A DNA stretch of 64,000 nucleotides from Undaria pinnatifida (GCA_012845835.1 JABAKD010000002.1:6267106-6331105), one strand, 5' to 3'; numbered from the stretch's first letter, positions 35,193 to 47,905 are shown. Program-made: numbers and translations. Notes: generated by a model not told the origin, from the letters alone.

Positions 35193-35640
35193 GGGTCTTT
35201 TTCAAGTTTGAGTGTTCCGTAGAGAGGAACACGACAAGCACTGCAGATTGTTCGCACTTTTACCCTCTCTGGCTTTATAAAAACCTTCACAGGTTCTCCT
35301 GTTTTCCAGGCGTTTCTTGGTGGAAAGATGAAGAGACAACAGTACAACATATTATCTCTTCCGCTGTTCATGGCTTCCACAACCATGATGATTGTTGCTC
35401 TGTCGAGAGTCTGAGCGAATGAAGGAACGTCGTGTTGTCCCCGGGCCAATTTCAATGCCAAGATATACAAGTATCTGTTGTAATTTTTTTCGTCTGAATG
35501 ACTGGGCTCCTAAGATATGCACCCGAGTACTTGGCGGACAATTGACGCAGACTAGTTTGATGCCGTCGTTCAGTTCTGGAAGGATGAACACAATATCGTC
35601 ACGATTTGCGTTCTTGGTTTGCAGAAAGTTTCCGTTTTGA
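35156..35640 (-). pseudogene. Possible DNA-transposase C-terminal remnant
   Basis: Two minus-strand frames join with one frameshift near 35460. The upstream frame contains FILPELNDGIKLVCVNCPP, and the downstream one TIIMVVEAMNSGRDNMLYCC then VRTICSACRVPLYGTLKLEK. The composition is protein-like and the C-x2-C plus later Cys pattern could be a zinc-binding tail. The end overlaps the right arm of the inverted repeat at 34934-35192, where the left arm encodes a similar GYGRG ending on the other strand. I suspect a cut-and-paste transposase but cannot name a family. Confidence 0.3.
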
Positions 35641-36439
35641 TCAGCAGGCCATGCGATTTATCATCATGTTGAAGTTTCGTACTTTCTCACGCCTGTTTTG
35701 AGGTATGACGTATATATCCTCTCACCTAATAAACCTAAATGGTATTTCGCCCTGCCGCTATCTACGTTGTCGCAGGGAGTTAATTAAATGTAAGAGACAG
35801 GTGAACAGGCATGACAGCCAGCTCATTACAAGCTAGACTATCAACCTCGCTAGAATTCAGCAGCTACAACTATCATTACCACGTACTGTTGTTGATGACT
35901 CAGTTTGGGTAGGCGTCTATGAGTCCTTTAAGCCAACGGCTTCCATACCGTTCAAGTGTGTGTACGTATGGTATGTTTCCCCAACTTGACGACACTCAAA
36001 GATCGCCACAAAGTTTGAACGTTGCTGCTACTGCCGTTTGCTTAACGCATCGTCATCATAACGGCGCAATACACGTTGCTTGCTACATGATACTCGACCA
36101 ATAATAGCACTATTTTTACTTCAGCCTACTCGCCGACCCAATCTGAGCCTCCAGTTACGTCGTGTGGTGCCTTTCCCCGTGCTCAGGTAAGACTGATTGG
36201 ATACGCCAGTCGCTGTACCATGCACAAGTCGGCATATATCACGCTGGAGCATTTCAAGTATCACGCTGAAGATGGCAAGGACGGGTGTTTCTTCCTTCTC
36301 CTCAACATGCGACACAGGACAGTCAAACCTGGCGCAATATTAACGAGTGCGCTATTTTTTGACGCTTGTTACGATAGAGGTGTATCTTTGCAACTAAAAT
36401 TATTTCTAAAAGCCGGGGCTCTGTAGCTCAAAACATTCG

Positions 36440-36610
36440 GAAAGTCGTTCATTTTTCGCACTTATCAGTCGGTCGTCGGTAGCCCCCCCAGCGTTTCTAT
36501 ACAACGAAATCGCCGATTTTGAAACAATCTCCCGGCCGTATCTTCTGAAGAAACAGTACCCCTTGCCACGTCGAAGTCGGCCTTCGATAGTCATGTCCAA
36601 GAAAGATACT
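36440..36610 (-). repeat. Dispersed repeat of about 160 bp, inverted copy
   Basis: Its reverse complement has the GGGAGATTGTTTCAAAATCGG and CGATTTCGTTG pieces and the G run, in the order seen at 7428 and 17018. Confidence 0.4.
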
Positions 36611-37559
36611 ATCTGAACATATTATTTCCGTGGCATCCTTCCTCCTGTCCAGCAGCCATGGAACGTTCGTTGAGTAAATTGTTCTTCGTTTTGGGAGGGC
36701 TAACGTGGAATCAGTGTTACATTTGTTTGTTTACCTCGGCCATGAGGTTGTGCATGAGGTTGCGTTGTCAGTACATTCATAAAACTTGTTTATTGGGGGG
36801 GTATAGAGCTTCTTAAGTCAGCACCTCTAGACAAGAAGATGGTGGACCTAACCCGAAGCAGGTGCTTTCCACCGAACTACTAACTGTAGGTCCTGATTTT
36901 TTTCTCGTTTTTTCGAAGGCAAACATACCAGGTATAAAACAGACAAACATGGATTATCTTAAACTCAGGGACCATACGTAACACCTAGTAACAATACCGC
37001 ATAATTTTCACAATAACTTAGCAAGGAAGAATTTGGTCAAGTACTCAGGACAAATGGAGTGTAAGAGAACGCACACTGAGAATGTTGGAAATGACGCATA
37101 CTACCCGGTGGTCGAAAACAACAACGGCTAGCAATCTAACACTCAACATGCGAGTGTCTCCAATATAGCTGTGGTCAGGAAAAAAATGCTTTCAAAGAGG
37201 GTGATGATATAAGCGCCATCATCTGCGAAGGCTCCGGCATTGACCGTACGATGGACGACATTGATAGGTATGAGATGGTGGCTAACGAAATGATTGAGAT
37301 ATAATGCGCTTACAATCGATGTAGTTTGAACTCACTTTCGTCATGCAGCTGAGGCCGCTGGACCAGTTGCCTGGAGTTGACCAATACGTTTTTTTAACAC
37401 AAGCCCTTGTCAAGGACAGGTCGATGCACGTGCGTCGATCATATCTCGGCCACCCAGCTTCGTTTCTCTTTCCAGGAAAAGTTCAGCGCACTCTTCCAAA
37501 GTGTGTTCGGGGGTAACGGCAGCGAGGTGAATACACGCTGGTGTTAAGGTGCTGCAGTA

Positions 37560-38090
37560 GACGGTTTTGGCCCGTTTGCACCCGTCAAGGGTTGAACAAC
37601 TCCCTACCTAAGCTCAGCATTGAAACACTCGCCCCCCTCGACCGGTGGAATATCAGGTCAGCCGGGAATACGGAAGGACATTTCAACATCCACGCCGTTC
37701 CACCGGGACACCGCAGAGCGCATTTCACAATGTTGACTTGGGACTAGTCGTAAATCTATATCGTTTGTAACATTTTACCAGTGGTCAAACGGATAAATAC
37801 GGTCAGGAACGTTAACGTATGACGTCAACCATGCATGGGTTTTTACAATCGTGAGTTCAAATTTCACCATCTACTAATAACAATATGTTTGTACTTTCCC
37901 CATGTCGAGCTCGATTTACACTCTTTCCGGCATTCCCACGAATGGGACCCTTGTGAAGGTTGATGCATTCTATCGCATATCCCACCCGATCTTATTTCCC
38001 GCCGGTCCACCAAGGAAGGGTGTTTCAGCGTTAGGTTAGGAAGTCCATTGGTCAACCCGTTACCAGTGGCCTAACGGATGATTTCCCTCT
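37560..38090. repeat. Inverted pair of tRNA-like SINEs (block 3)
   Basis: A minus-strand copy at 37560-37745 is followed by a plus-strand copy at 37755-38090. The latter has ACCAGTGGTCAAACGG near 37778, a degraded B box GAGTTCAAATTTC near 37853, and the uninterrupted TACTTTCCCCATGTCGAGCT body at 37892. It is the counterpart of 1545-2165 without the poly(A) insertion. Confidence 0.5.
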
Positions 38091-38194
38091 GATATATTTA
38101 ACCAATGAGGTATCTACAAAGGTGTTATTGTGCGAAATGTATAGTTTGTTTGACAATGATGCTACGGTGGTGAACCGTTAACAGAATTCCTATA

Positions 38195-38470
38195 AATCCA
38201 CAAACCTTGTGATACTCCCCCCCCCCCCAAGGACCGGCGGGATAATAGATGGTCGGGCGGATATACAGGAAAACTTGAGGATATTGGGGAGAGTACATGA
38301 CAAGTCCCCGACAGTAAAAGCATCTTATTGGCGGATGTCAGATTCGAACTCACGATCCAAAACCCTCAATGCCCTGTTGACAATGACATTCGTGAAGGAA
38401 TTGGAGGGTACCAGTCTGTTTGACCCATTGCAAAGCTTAACATCTGGCTTACACAAACTGATCAGAATGT
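38195..38470 (-). repeat. tRNA-like SINE copy (block 3)
   Basis: The counterpart of 2175-2470, with the B-box region near 38340 (GATTCGAACTCACGATCC on the plus strand) and the A-box region near 38410-38430. A C run lies at 38217-38228. Confidence 0.45.
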
Positions 38471-41400
38471 ACCAGACCACCCAATGCGCGTTTAAGCCAG
38501 GCACAACCCGTTGTACTACCCCATAGAGACTCGGTGGCGTTGGTGAATATTGCATACCGGGAGTCGTGCTCAGGATGGAACTATATACCCAACTGAGTTC
38601 CGACATAGTATACGTACATTTATGTGCTGGTGCTCTCGTTTAATGTAAGGAGTTTCAGTATATTACGGCCATACACGATGTTTCCTGCGTTAACCAGCCA
38701 GAAGATCACTATTACAATTTCAATCGACTTGCCGATCCAAACTGAGCCCGCAGTTACACTGTTTGGATAAGCCCCGTCGTCGATCGAAGTTGATGACCTA
38801 GCTTGAGTGATAAACCGCTAGATAGGCAATACAAGTTCGATCGGTTTCGTTGTTATGGACCACACCGAAGATGGCAAGGAGGGGTGATCTTTCTGTCGCC
38901 CCAACATGCCACACAGAGCGGAAAAAACTCGAGCAAGACCAACAAGTATTACATCCGACGATCATAGGTCCTGGTTATCGTGCTTCATCTATCAAGGAAA
39001 ATACTCACCCGGTGTAAAACAAGTAACACAGGAATCGTGTACGATGGCCAGGAAAGTGAACAACGGCGAGAAATCTAAACCAACACATACGATATCACAA
39101 TCCTCGTTCAAGGAAAATTAGGCCAGAATTCAGGACAAACGATACACAAGATGAAAATGTAAGGTTGAGAAAATTCAGCTACCTGATGTTCGGTAAGGTG
39201 GCTCACAATCGATCGCTCAATGTGTATGGTGCTCATTTTGCTATCTGGTCAGCAAAAAGTACGCAAAAAGGGAGTGAGGAAAGGGCCATTTGCGTTTGCG
39301 CGCGGATTGATCGGAAGATGATCGACCTTGTTTGTAGCGCACATAAAAGATACTATCGAAACATAGGAGATATAATTGGATCATCAGTGCCGGGACAAAA
39401 ATCACTCCGATCCTAATGAAACTGGATCTGCTCGACATATAGTCTGGAACTAACCACATGTTTTCGTAAGTGCGAGCTCTGGTGAAAACTTGCCACGCCG
39501 ATATGCCAGTGGGGGGCTGCTTGTCGAACACACAGTAGCCAAAACCCCCTGTACTTTACTATAAGGAGACACATATCTGTCTTCGGTCAAGCTTGTTGTA
39601 TATTAGTGACTGTGGTTTCCTGTTGCCATTCTGACATTGCTACTAGATTTGTTTCCTCACATGTCGCACCCGGGCACGCATCAGGTCTAGCGTCAATTTT
39701 ATGGAAGAGGAAAAGCCAGGTTAAACTACTCTAAGATACATACTCGTGGCAGATAAACCACTTCCTCGACCCCCGTACACTGCCAGAGGCAGGTGGACAA
39801 CTGGCCGTGGTGAATCGATCAGCCTTCCCCCCGACCAAAGCCCCGTCCACTCCACGACACTCAACTCGTTTCCTTTGCCCTACTACTCCGCTTTGCCGCT
39901 GCCGCCGGACACGCCCACGTCCAGGCACCCTCACCAGCACATCACCAGACTTCCACACCAGCAAGCATTAAATTTTCTGCCGTTCCAGAGTGGTTCGCCG
40001 CCGCACCTGACCGCAGCAGCGGGTAAACCTCAACAGGCTGAATTTCTCAAAAACTACAGAGTGTCAGCAAAAACCTGAGTTCGTTCGTAAAACTAACAAA
40101 CCTCAGTCTAAACCAAACGACAACAGCCCCCCCCCAACCGTACAACCCTACAAGAGACACAGCTTGTTGTTGGTGCGTGCACACCAACCCTACATGCCAC
40201 AACAGAAACACCACCACCAACACCACCAGCACGAAGACACTGCAACATACGCAAGGAGCATACGTTCTTGTTTCCGTGGGCGCGGGTGATTGTACCTGCA
40301 CGCCGTAGCTGGTAGTCCTTTGTAAAAGAGGCATTCTAGAAGGCCGATCAATTTGAACCCATTCAGTATTATTAGTAGCATTCTGAGTACGCACGCGACG
40401 ATAGTGGAACAAATCCTGAACGAGGGTACATCAAACCCACACCTATAGTATGAATGGCACAGATTGTGTGTGTGCGTGAGTACAACCGCCTCACGTCACA
40501 GCCACAACACAACCATGCCGTCAACACAAAATAGAAAGCGGCACATGGGTCTATTTGTTTTAGTGGTCCCGGACCCTTTCATCGGCATGCGGCAGCTGGT
40601 ACAGCTCCGTGGACCGGGTTCATTCGAAGTCAACCAACAGCAACAGCAGTGTGAGTACGGGCTATCTAGAAAGCTCAAAACCAAGTGTAATCTAACCAGA
40701 ATCAAGTTCCCATTAAACGCTTTCCTATGTGTAGGATGGCAGCCCCCTGCGCCAATGTGTGACGTTTTCTTAATACCTCGTAAACGATCAAAACCCGCTC
40801 TTACAAATAAAGGCCCCACTCAAGTATCAACGCGGGCTATACGCATATGACGACATTTCCAAATTTCAGCTTGTCCGCGATTGGTTTGCACGAATACATT
40901 TCCCCGGAGTATCAATTGGGTTCCTAGCCGGCAACGGAACCGTAAACCGGGCGTTTTAGTGCTATTATCCAATGCAAGGGAAATATTTCGCGAAAAAATA
41001 CATTAATCAGCGGTGGTCGTTGAGCAAAACACTGCTACATCAGAGCACAGCAATGAAAAGCCCGCGTACACCGGCTTGCAGCCAATCACGTTGACTGGAG
41101 TCGGTTTATTAGTGTTGATAGAGTTTTGGACAAGACCCCGACGTCTCCACCGACAAGCTCACGAAATCGCATCACCCACTGACAGGTGTGAAGGAACTCA
41201 TCACAGGTAGACATTATACTGACATTGGGCCAGGGATAGGAGGGAAGAGAACGGGGACGTCAAGGTGATGACCCGGAAGAGCGAAGGCAGTGGGTAATAA
41301 ACACGCAGTCGTACCACGCCAACTCTACCTGAACGGGTTGTTGCGCCAATGGACGGGAATGGTCACTGGGCGCGGCAGGGTCATAGCCACGACGATGATA

Positions 41401-41959
41401 GCGCCTGATCACGTCAGCTACTCATGCGATCACTGGGGAAGGGCAGGTCGTTGCTAGATCGGGTACACTCTGCAGGGTGAGGATCACTGCAATAGCCACA
41501 CGTTCTCCAGATAAAGTCAACACTGGGTGGAGGAGTAGGACAGCGCAGGAGTGGCGAATGTAGGATGACCTAAGCATGGCCGCGCTGAATATCACGCACA
41601 AGGAGCTCCACGTTATCTGGCCGTGGTACCCACACGATGGCAGTTGTGAGCCGTCACACCCACACTAACTAAACAATGCTCAAATCATGTGTTAATTTAA
41701 GCAAAGGCTTCGACAAGGGCTTCGCATTTGGCTCGTGACAAAAATGCAGCGCTCGAATGATATTCGTCAATACAAGGGATCGCTTCATCAAACCGAGGCG
41801 ACGGGAATCACGCTTAACGTGGCCGTCGTAAATCGCGCCTCAATTCGCCGATCAAATCCAACGGTCGCAATTGCTCTAGGACAGGTTGTTTCCTTTTTGG
41901 GGGATGTTCAGGATGAAATAACTTATCAGTTTCGCGCCGGTTCCGGCTAATGACATATT

Positions 41960-44585
41960 TTGGTATATCTAGTCCTTGGCTGGCGTTCTTGGTGGTAGAG
42001 CGGGAGCTGTTTTCGACACAGGCACACCTCTCGACTTGCCACTACTTGGATGAAAGACTAATACAACGACTTAAACCCTACCTCGCTCGGCGATAACGAA
42101 CACTGTACGAAACAGAACCGATTCGGTCTAGCCTCATGGGGGTCTGCATGCCAGCAGTATTAGAACAGGGCCATGCCCCCGAAGAAGTTGAACGATAGAA
42201 AACGCAGGCTGTCGGAGGCATTGCGGAAAAACTCACGGGACGCTTAGTGGGGATGGTCCTTGATGTTGGAGCCAGCCTTTTTCGGAGTCCAGCGAAGACG
42301 AACAGCAAGGCGCAAGCAGGAGTCCGGTGGGCAGATAGAGAGAGCCACGATTGGGTTGGCAGGGTGTGATGCTGCACCGCCATCGTCGGAGTTCTTCGAT
42401 CGTGGAAGAGGGGGGTAGGGAGGATGGCTTGATAGGCTAGTTGTCGTCTGACCCAGATTTGATTTTGTGTTGAGGTCTGTTTTAGGGAGCAGCTACTACA
42501 TCAGTAGTCGTTAGAACCGTACGGTGGATGATAACCGCAGGAGGGGAATGACAGCAGCTTATGTCCATGGTGGTAGCATAACCTAGGACACCCCCACCGC
42601 ATACAGCGGCCAGAGGGGGCACAGCAACAGGTAAAGGCCTTACGAATATGGTGGGAGGACTGTCGTGGGCTCCCCCGCCGTGTGAGAGGGGAATTGGTAT
42701 GTCCCATGTCATTTGCTTTTGTTATTGTTGGCCGTACGCCCTTCACTTCGAGGTTGGTTGTGGCGGCAGCAAACATGCGGTTATCTCCGCGTTCCAGGAG
42801 GTGTTGTACGGCAGCGGCCGTGTGCATCATACCTGGCAGGTGGTTTGGTAGAGGGCAAAGTCGCGCGACACAATGGTCGCGTGCTTCTTGCTGCTGGTAA
42901 CAGTGGTAAAAATGGGCGTGGGATATTCGTTGGCTTTCTTCAGCAGAACCAAATAACGAGGGGGGTTCGTCCGGGCAACTAGTCGAGCGGCATGGCCGCA
43001 CGCTCTCCATAATGCGCAGCAGCAACAGCATCAGCGGGATAAGTCATGGAGGGAGCAGATCTGGGTGTTCGTGAGCCGGAGCTTTATGCTTCCGCAACAC
43101 CACGGGGCGGAGGGGGGACAGGTCTGGTCGAATTATTGGGAATCCGTCAGAATGTATAATAAAATGGTTTTTACGACGGATAAATCTGTCGATCAAAATG
43201 TGTTTTTAGTCGAATTTGGCGTTTACTCGTTTTCGGCAAGGGTGGAGACGCGCACAGAGCAGACGACATATCGTTTATTTGCGGCAACGGTGGAGACCCG
43301 CAGATAGTGTCATCTAAGGTTGGTTCTGGATGTCTTTTTCGCCCAGTAATTTTGAACTGCGTTTTCATGTTCAATTTTGTATTTCATTTTTGTTGCTCCG
43401 GCAGATGAATAAAAGTAAAGCTTCAAGCTCGAACCACACTTGGACAATTTTTCATATCGTACATGTATGTGTCGTGTGTCGATTTAACTCAATTGCCTCC
43501 ACAATTCAGCACCACCAGCTGGCGCGTCCTTTGGTCCCTACTATAGCAATAGCGTGAGCTGTTCCTATCGGCGGTCCTCGTGACTACCCTGGCAGCGCAA
43601 CCTATAGTTGTATACGGATGCGCTAGAAAGTCGACCCGGCCTGCTCTCTGATGGTCAGGTGCGGTGGAGATAGCCACCCGGAACGTCAGCTTGCCGAGTA
43701 GCGTGGGATTTCAGGTTTAAATAAAACAGCAGTATCAGTCATTCCAAAACACTTGCAGGTTTTATGGTGAAGACAGGATTAGAAGAGGCCTGGTGGAGCC
43801 GATATACCTCCGATAACGATTTGGAGAAGGGAGTATGTATGTGTGCCTTGAGAAGTTTGCTGCTGATGTGTGTGGTATTGGATCGTATTGCATTTTGAAA
43901 AGTATCCACTGTTTTTTTGCAGTAGTCTCCAGATTCATTACTAAATGAAGCCAAACAAATCGCTTACGACTTAAGAGTCTTTCACGTTGGTGGGGCACAA
44001 AGTCACTCCTGCTAGTAGTGTGGCTCAAACCCGGTAGTGAGAACAGGGTTGCCCCCCGTACGATAGCCTTTGTCGGGAGTAGGCGGCAAAACGATATTTG
44101 CGTCGGGGGGAACGGGGTTCCTTGCGATCTATGGCATTGTAGTTTTTTGCGTTATTCTTTCATAATTTTGGCGCGGCTATTATTGTAATCTCGTCGACAT
44201 ATATATGCTATAGTTGTAAGTGGGAGTATAGGAGAGGGTTTCGCTCACGAGGATGAGTTTTCGCTTGTCATTTTGGTTTCTTTAGGTGAGATGAAACTGA
44301 GTCCATTGTTGATTCGTCACTGTCTCGTGAAGAATCGGGGAGAGTGCTGCTTTGGGATTTTCAGTACGACAGGTACTTAACGGTTTTGTACCGATTCGGG
44401 TAGCTGGTCTCATATGAGATACCTAGTCCTTGTGGCTGACGTTTTTGGTGGTAGACTGTGAGCTCTTCTTGACACGGGCTAACTTGTGGACTTGCCTGCT
44501 ACCTTGTTGGAAGACTATTGCAATGACTTGAATCCTACCCCGCTGGGAGCCAACGAAGAGATGAGACTGTACGTGATTCCACCGC
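41960..44585. repeat. Extra DNA in block 3 between two diverged direct repeats
   Basis: A segment of about 165 bp at 41960-42125 recurs, diverged, at 44420-44585 (CTAGTCCTTG, TTCTTGGTGGTAGA..G.GAGCT, AC.ACGACTT.AA.CCTAC). Between them are a GC-rich part (42.13-43.06 kb) with open frames on both strands, none recognisable, and AT-richer DNA. Block 1 lacks this interval. It could be an inserted element whose ends are the direct repeats, or a tandem duplication that later gained DNA. Confidence 0.35.
42501..43031 (-). CDS. Unrecognised open frame in GC-rich island
   Basis: This is an open frame of 176 codons on the minus strand, without a recognised motif, rich in Cys, His, Pro and Arg. Overlapping plus-strand frames of similar length exist, so the openness may only reflect composition. 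I list it because it is the longest frame in the island and the island is absent from block 1. Confidence 0.15.
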   Translation of the reverse strand: MLLLLRIMESVRPCRSTSCPDEPPSLFGSAEESQRISHAHFYHCYQQQEARDHCVARLCPLPNHLPGMMHTAAAVQHLLERGDNRMFAAATTNLEVKGVRPTITKANDMGHTNSPLTRRGSPRQSSHHIRKAFTCCCAPSGRCMRWGCPRLCYHHGHKLLSFPSCGYHPPYGSNDY

Positions 44586-45132
44586 TGTAGTCACGGCAAT
44601 GTCCGCAACAACAGAGGGTCACCGAAATGTACTTTGGGGGTTAAACGGCGGCAGCATAATTTGCTTATCAGTATCGATAGAAGATAGCCCCTTCTGCAAT
44701 CGCGGTTTCATTGTCGAATATTGTGCTTACATGGGAGATGTGTTCTGGGATAGCTAAACACCATTGTCGCTTGGGACTGAGCGAGCACCATTGATGGCGT
44801 CGCTTCGCCATCATCATCTCGAGACAGCATTGGCATCGCCTGGGGGCGTGCCAGACTTTCACCCGCTGTTTGCTGCGGATGCGCCTTGCGACTTTATTTA
44901 ATGTTGGGCGTAACCGTGGAAGGCTGCTATACAAAAATACTTTTTACTGAAAACACACAGACCGGTGAACCTATGGACATTGCTAACACGTAGTTGCATT
45001 TTTTAGGACTAAGCCCATGTCCAACACCAACCTGATATATCCTGTCAAGTGTTTATCAAGCCTTCGAGTATTGGCGTGTCAGTCAGCCCTTTATACTGTG
45101 TGCCAGGAAGAAGCCGATATATATAACAGTAC

Positions 45133-45230
45133 TCGTAATGCGCGCGATCGGAGTATCACACATAGCTTGCAAAGATGAGTCTCGACGAAATCTTCGATCT
45201 CACAGCTGGAGTGTATTTTCAATTTTTATA
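45133..45230 (+). mobile_element. Retroposon R1, 5'-truncated copy with 12-bp target duplication
   Basis: The 98-bp segment, holding only the 3' end of the R1 family, is flanked by the identical 12-mers ATATAACAGTAC at 45121-45132 and 45231-45242. It ends with CACAGCTGGAGTGTATTTTC plus AATTTTTATA and has no poly(A) tail. A target duplication with 5' truncation is typical of target-primed insertion. The collinear positions in blocks 1 and 2 lack it. Confidence 0.85.
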
Positions 45231-45660
45231 ATATAACAGTACCTTCTACTTGAAATGTTTACACAAGGCAAACATACGACCAATGCCAGCGCCGTGATGC
45301 TCCGGGTAGATAGAATATCACACCTCGCTGCTATTCGTGGTTGAGGTATAGTGGAACTCGTGTCGGTTCCCAGGTCTTGTTGGTAGTGGTAGTGAATTCA
45401 ACAAGCTCATTGACGGTGGGCTTATGCCCTTCGTCATGCGGCGGGATCGTCTTTCGGTGGCTGACCTTCCGGGGACGGGTCAACGCCGTCTATGACGGGT
45501 GACGCCGTTCGCGACCCGGGATCGTGTATTGCCTGACCGGTGACGTGTCCTCTCGCGCATGCGTGTACGCGATCTACGATAAGTATCTACGACCCTGTCT
45601 TCCACATATTGATGCCTCAAGTCTTTCGCCGCAATTGTTTAGACGTATGTTTCCAGTCTT

Positions 45661-46549
45661 TACATGCGTTTGCACAACAAGGGAGCGGTCTATAGTCTAT
45701 AGACTATACACGTCACAAAAATATCAATAATTCTTGAGCCACCGCAAAAAAATATATTTGTCCAAGAAACACCTGGAATACAGAGGAAACCGGGAGATGT
45801 TCTCAATATCAAAGACGCCGGGGTGCTTCTCGTATTCCCCTTTCTTAGCGGAATGTAAACCTGAAACTGAAACTCCAAAAAAAAACGAGAAGAAAAGTTT
45901 GGATTTTTGGTAAAGAAACACTACCCGGTGTACTATTAATCATGCTGAACGGCTATTCGATGCGAGTGGCTAGCAATCAAGTAAACGTGTGAATATCACA
46001 GTAATCGAAATGCCTTTACTGGAATGGGGTCCGTTTTGCTGCTTGCCCGAATCGTCACAGACCTTGCTTGAAAATAGAAAGTCCGGGGCGACGACATGTC
46101 TGAGTATAATAATTTGGTGACGTGACGAAAAGACACGTGACACTCCCCGTGCAACTGCTGCTGCTGCGCTGGGTATGATCACTACTACTGCTGCCGTGAA
46201 CGCTTGAAGCAAATACCCGGCCTTTTTTGCATGTAGAGTACAGGCTACGTGCTCGGAGTACCATGTACGTACGCGTACGCACATGTCATGGTAAACAACA
46301 TGACATAATGTAGTGTAATAGCCGATTGTGTGCCCGTGTGGTGAGGTACTCTTATGTCCCACCTAATATTTTTTCCAGGAAATAATGTCGTCGATGCGCT
46401 TTCTAAAGATGTGGTTGATGATAGGACAGCGGTATTGTTGATACTCAGGCGTCTCAGTCAGTCACGGATCAAAACCACCGCCACATTGATTGATAGAATA
46501 AAGCAAAACAGAATGTAACGCTCCAGGCTGTTTCCTTGTGTCGGAAACG
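45661..46549. other. Unassigned stretch
   Basis: I see no supported gene and no copy elsewhere in the window. A 10-bp perfect palindrome TATAGACTAT lies near 45698, and there is an A run near 45877. Minus-strand open frames of 130 codons or less have no recognised motif. Confidence 0.4.
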
Positions 46550-47720
46550 CCACACACTCGAGCCGCCTTTTCTCGCGAATGCGTGGTGGATGGAGCATTG
46601 CCAGGGAGGGTGGATAGCCATTTCCACCGCCGAAGAATTGTTTGAACTCTCTCCCCCCAACCTCATTCACTTCTCTTCTACTCTTTTCCGGACCCCACCA
46701 ACCAACCACGAAACAGAAAATAAGTCCTTGGTCAGCCCCTGCAGTAGCCCAAGACACCCTTCAGCCAAGCAAAGCCAACGGCGACTGCTGTTCGTTGAGT
46801 TTTGTTCGGGTTCCTCTGTGTGCGGTCATCGGGTTCCTCTGTGTGCGGTGGTACATCGATTCCCAAGGTCCGTGATCTGAGGTGATCAACTTCAAGTGTG
46901 CGGCTATGAACCTCCGTGTGTGTCATCGAACAGCCAAACTATAAATATGCTGACGTCGTTGGAATCTATCGTTAACATGCCTATATTTTAGTCGTGCAGG
47001 CCGTGCATCATAGCAAGCTGCAGCACTCGAACTTACAACATGCAACAACAGCAGCTGCTTGTGTGGTATGTGTGGCACGCTTCGTCCGACATGGTACCGA
47101 AATTTGCTTTTTCACGAAGAGTGCGAATTCCAGCTCGAACTAAACAATTTAAACAAGCCAGGACGTCCCGTTATCCGTGTCGATCGATACACGTTCATAA
47201 AGTTTTGCACCACGATAGACCGATTGATAAAGCACATTGACCACCAAGAAATCAGGCTGGTCTATTGCTGAATGAAGGCATTATTCATTCGTCGTCGCAT
47301 GATACTAAGGTATAAGCGCAGGGCACCCTCTCGCAAGAGGGGGTTGCATCTGGGGTCAAAACTACTTGCAATGCTTCTGTGAGTGTGGAGGTGATGCGAT
47401 TGGTGGATGTACGAGGAGTGAGTGGCATGACGGCTACTGCAGTACCAGATAGTATGCTGTACGATTCAGGGTTGGCATTGGAAATGGGTCTCGGACTTTG
47501 AGCCAGGGAAGGTGCCGTCGCCCAAGCGATATATACCAATCTACTTTGTAGGTTTGCTGTAAACTAACTCGACACGAGATTACTGCTACTTCTGCTGCTA
47601 CTACAACTATTGTGTCGTGTTTGGATTTCAGCGGACACGTGCGTACTCGTCCGAAACCTTGATCAAATTATAGAGTCCGTCGATGGCCAATGTCATGTTT
47701 TGTTTCGTGTTCGCGTACAT
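46550..47720 (-). repeat. Right arm of a diverged inverted duplication
   Basis: The reverse complement matches 31466-32700. It contains its own short tandem duplication of GGTTCCTCTGTGTGCGGT at about 46809-46851. It leads directly into an R1 copy (47720-47905), as the left arm does at 31465. Confidence 0.55.
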
Positions 47721-47905
47721 AATATTATAAAAAATAAAATACACTCCAGCTGTGAGATCGAATATTTTGCCGAAACTCATCTACGCAAGCTGTGTGTGAT
47801 ACTCCGATCGCGCGTATTACGGGCTGTGTGTGTCCTCATTAAGGATATAGGTCGGCGACTCCCATTGCAACTACGGTGTAGCTATCAGGGTCAACATACC
47901 CACTG
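47705..47905 (-). repeat. Retroposon R1, partial copy
   Basis: The reverse complement carries GGTCAACA, GAGTCGCCGACCTATATCC, CGCGCGATCGGAGTATCACA and CACAGCTGGAGTGTATTTTA in the family order. It lacks the C-rich 5' part. Confidence 0.65.

Larger units (their letters stand above)
35900..45660. repeat. Degenerate duplicated block 3
   Basis: This is a second copy of the 1-6.6 kb block, in the same orientation, with extra DNA at 42.1-44.4 kb. Landmarks beyond those listed for block 1 are 44740-44930 with 6000-6170, 45290-45350 with 6440-6500, and 45615-45645 with 6570-6600 (CTCAA.CTT.TCGCCGCA.TTGTTT). Similarity stops at about 45660, so the part that in unit A leads on to the epimerase is absent. 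I recognise no gene. Confidence 0.6.
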
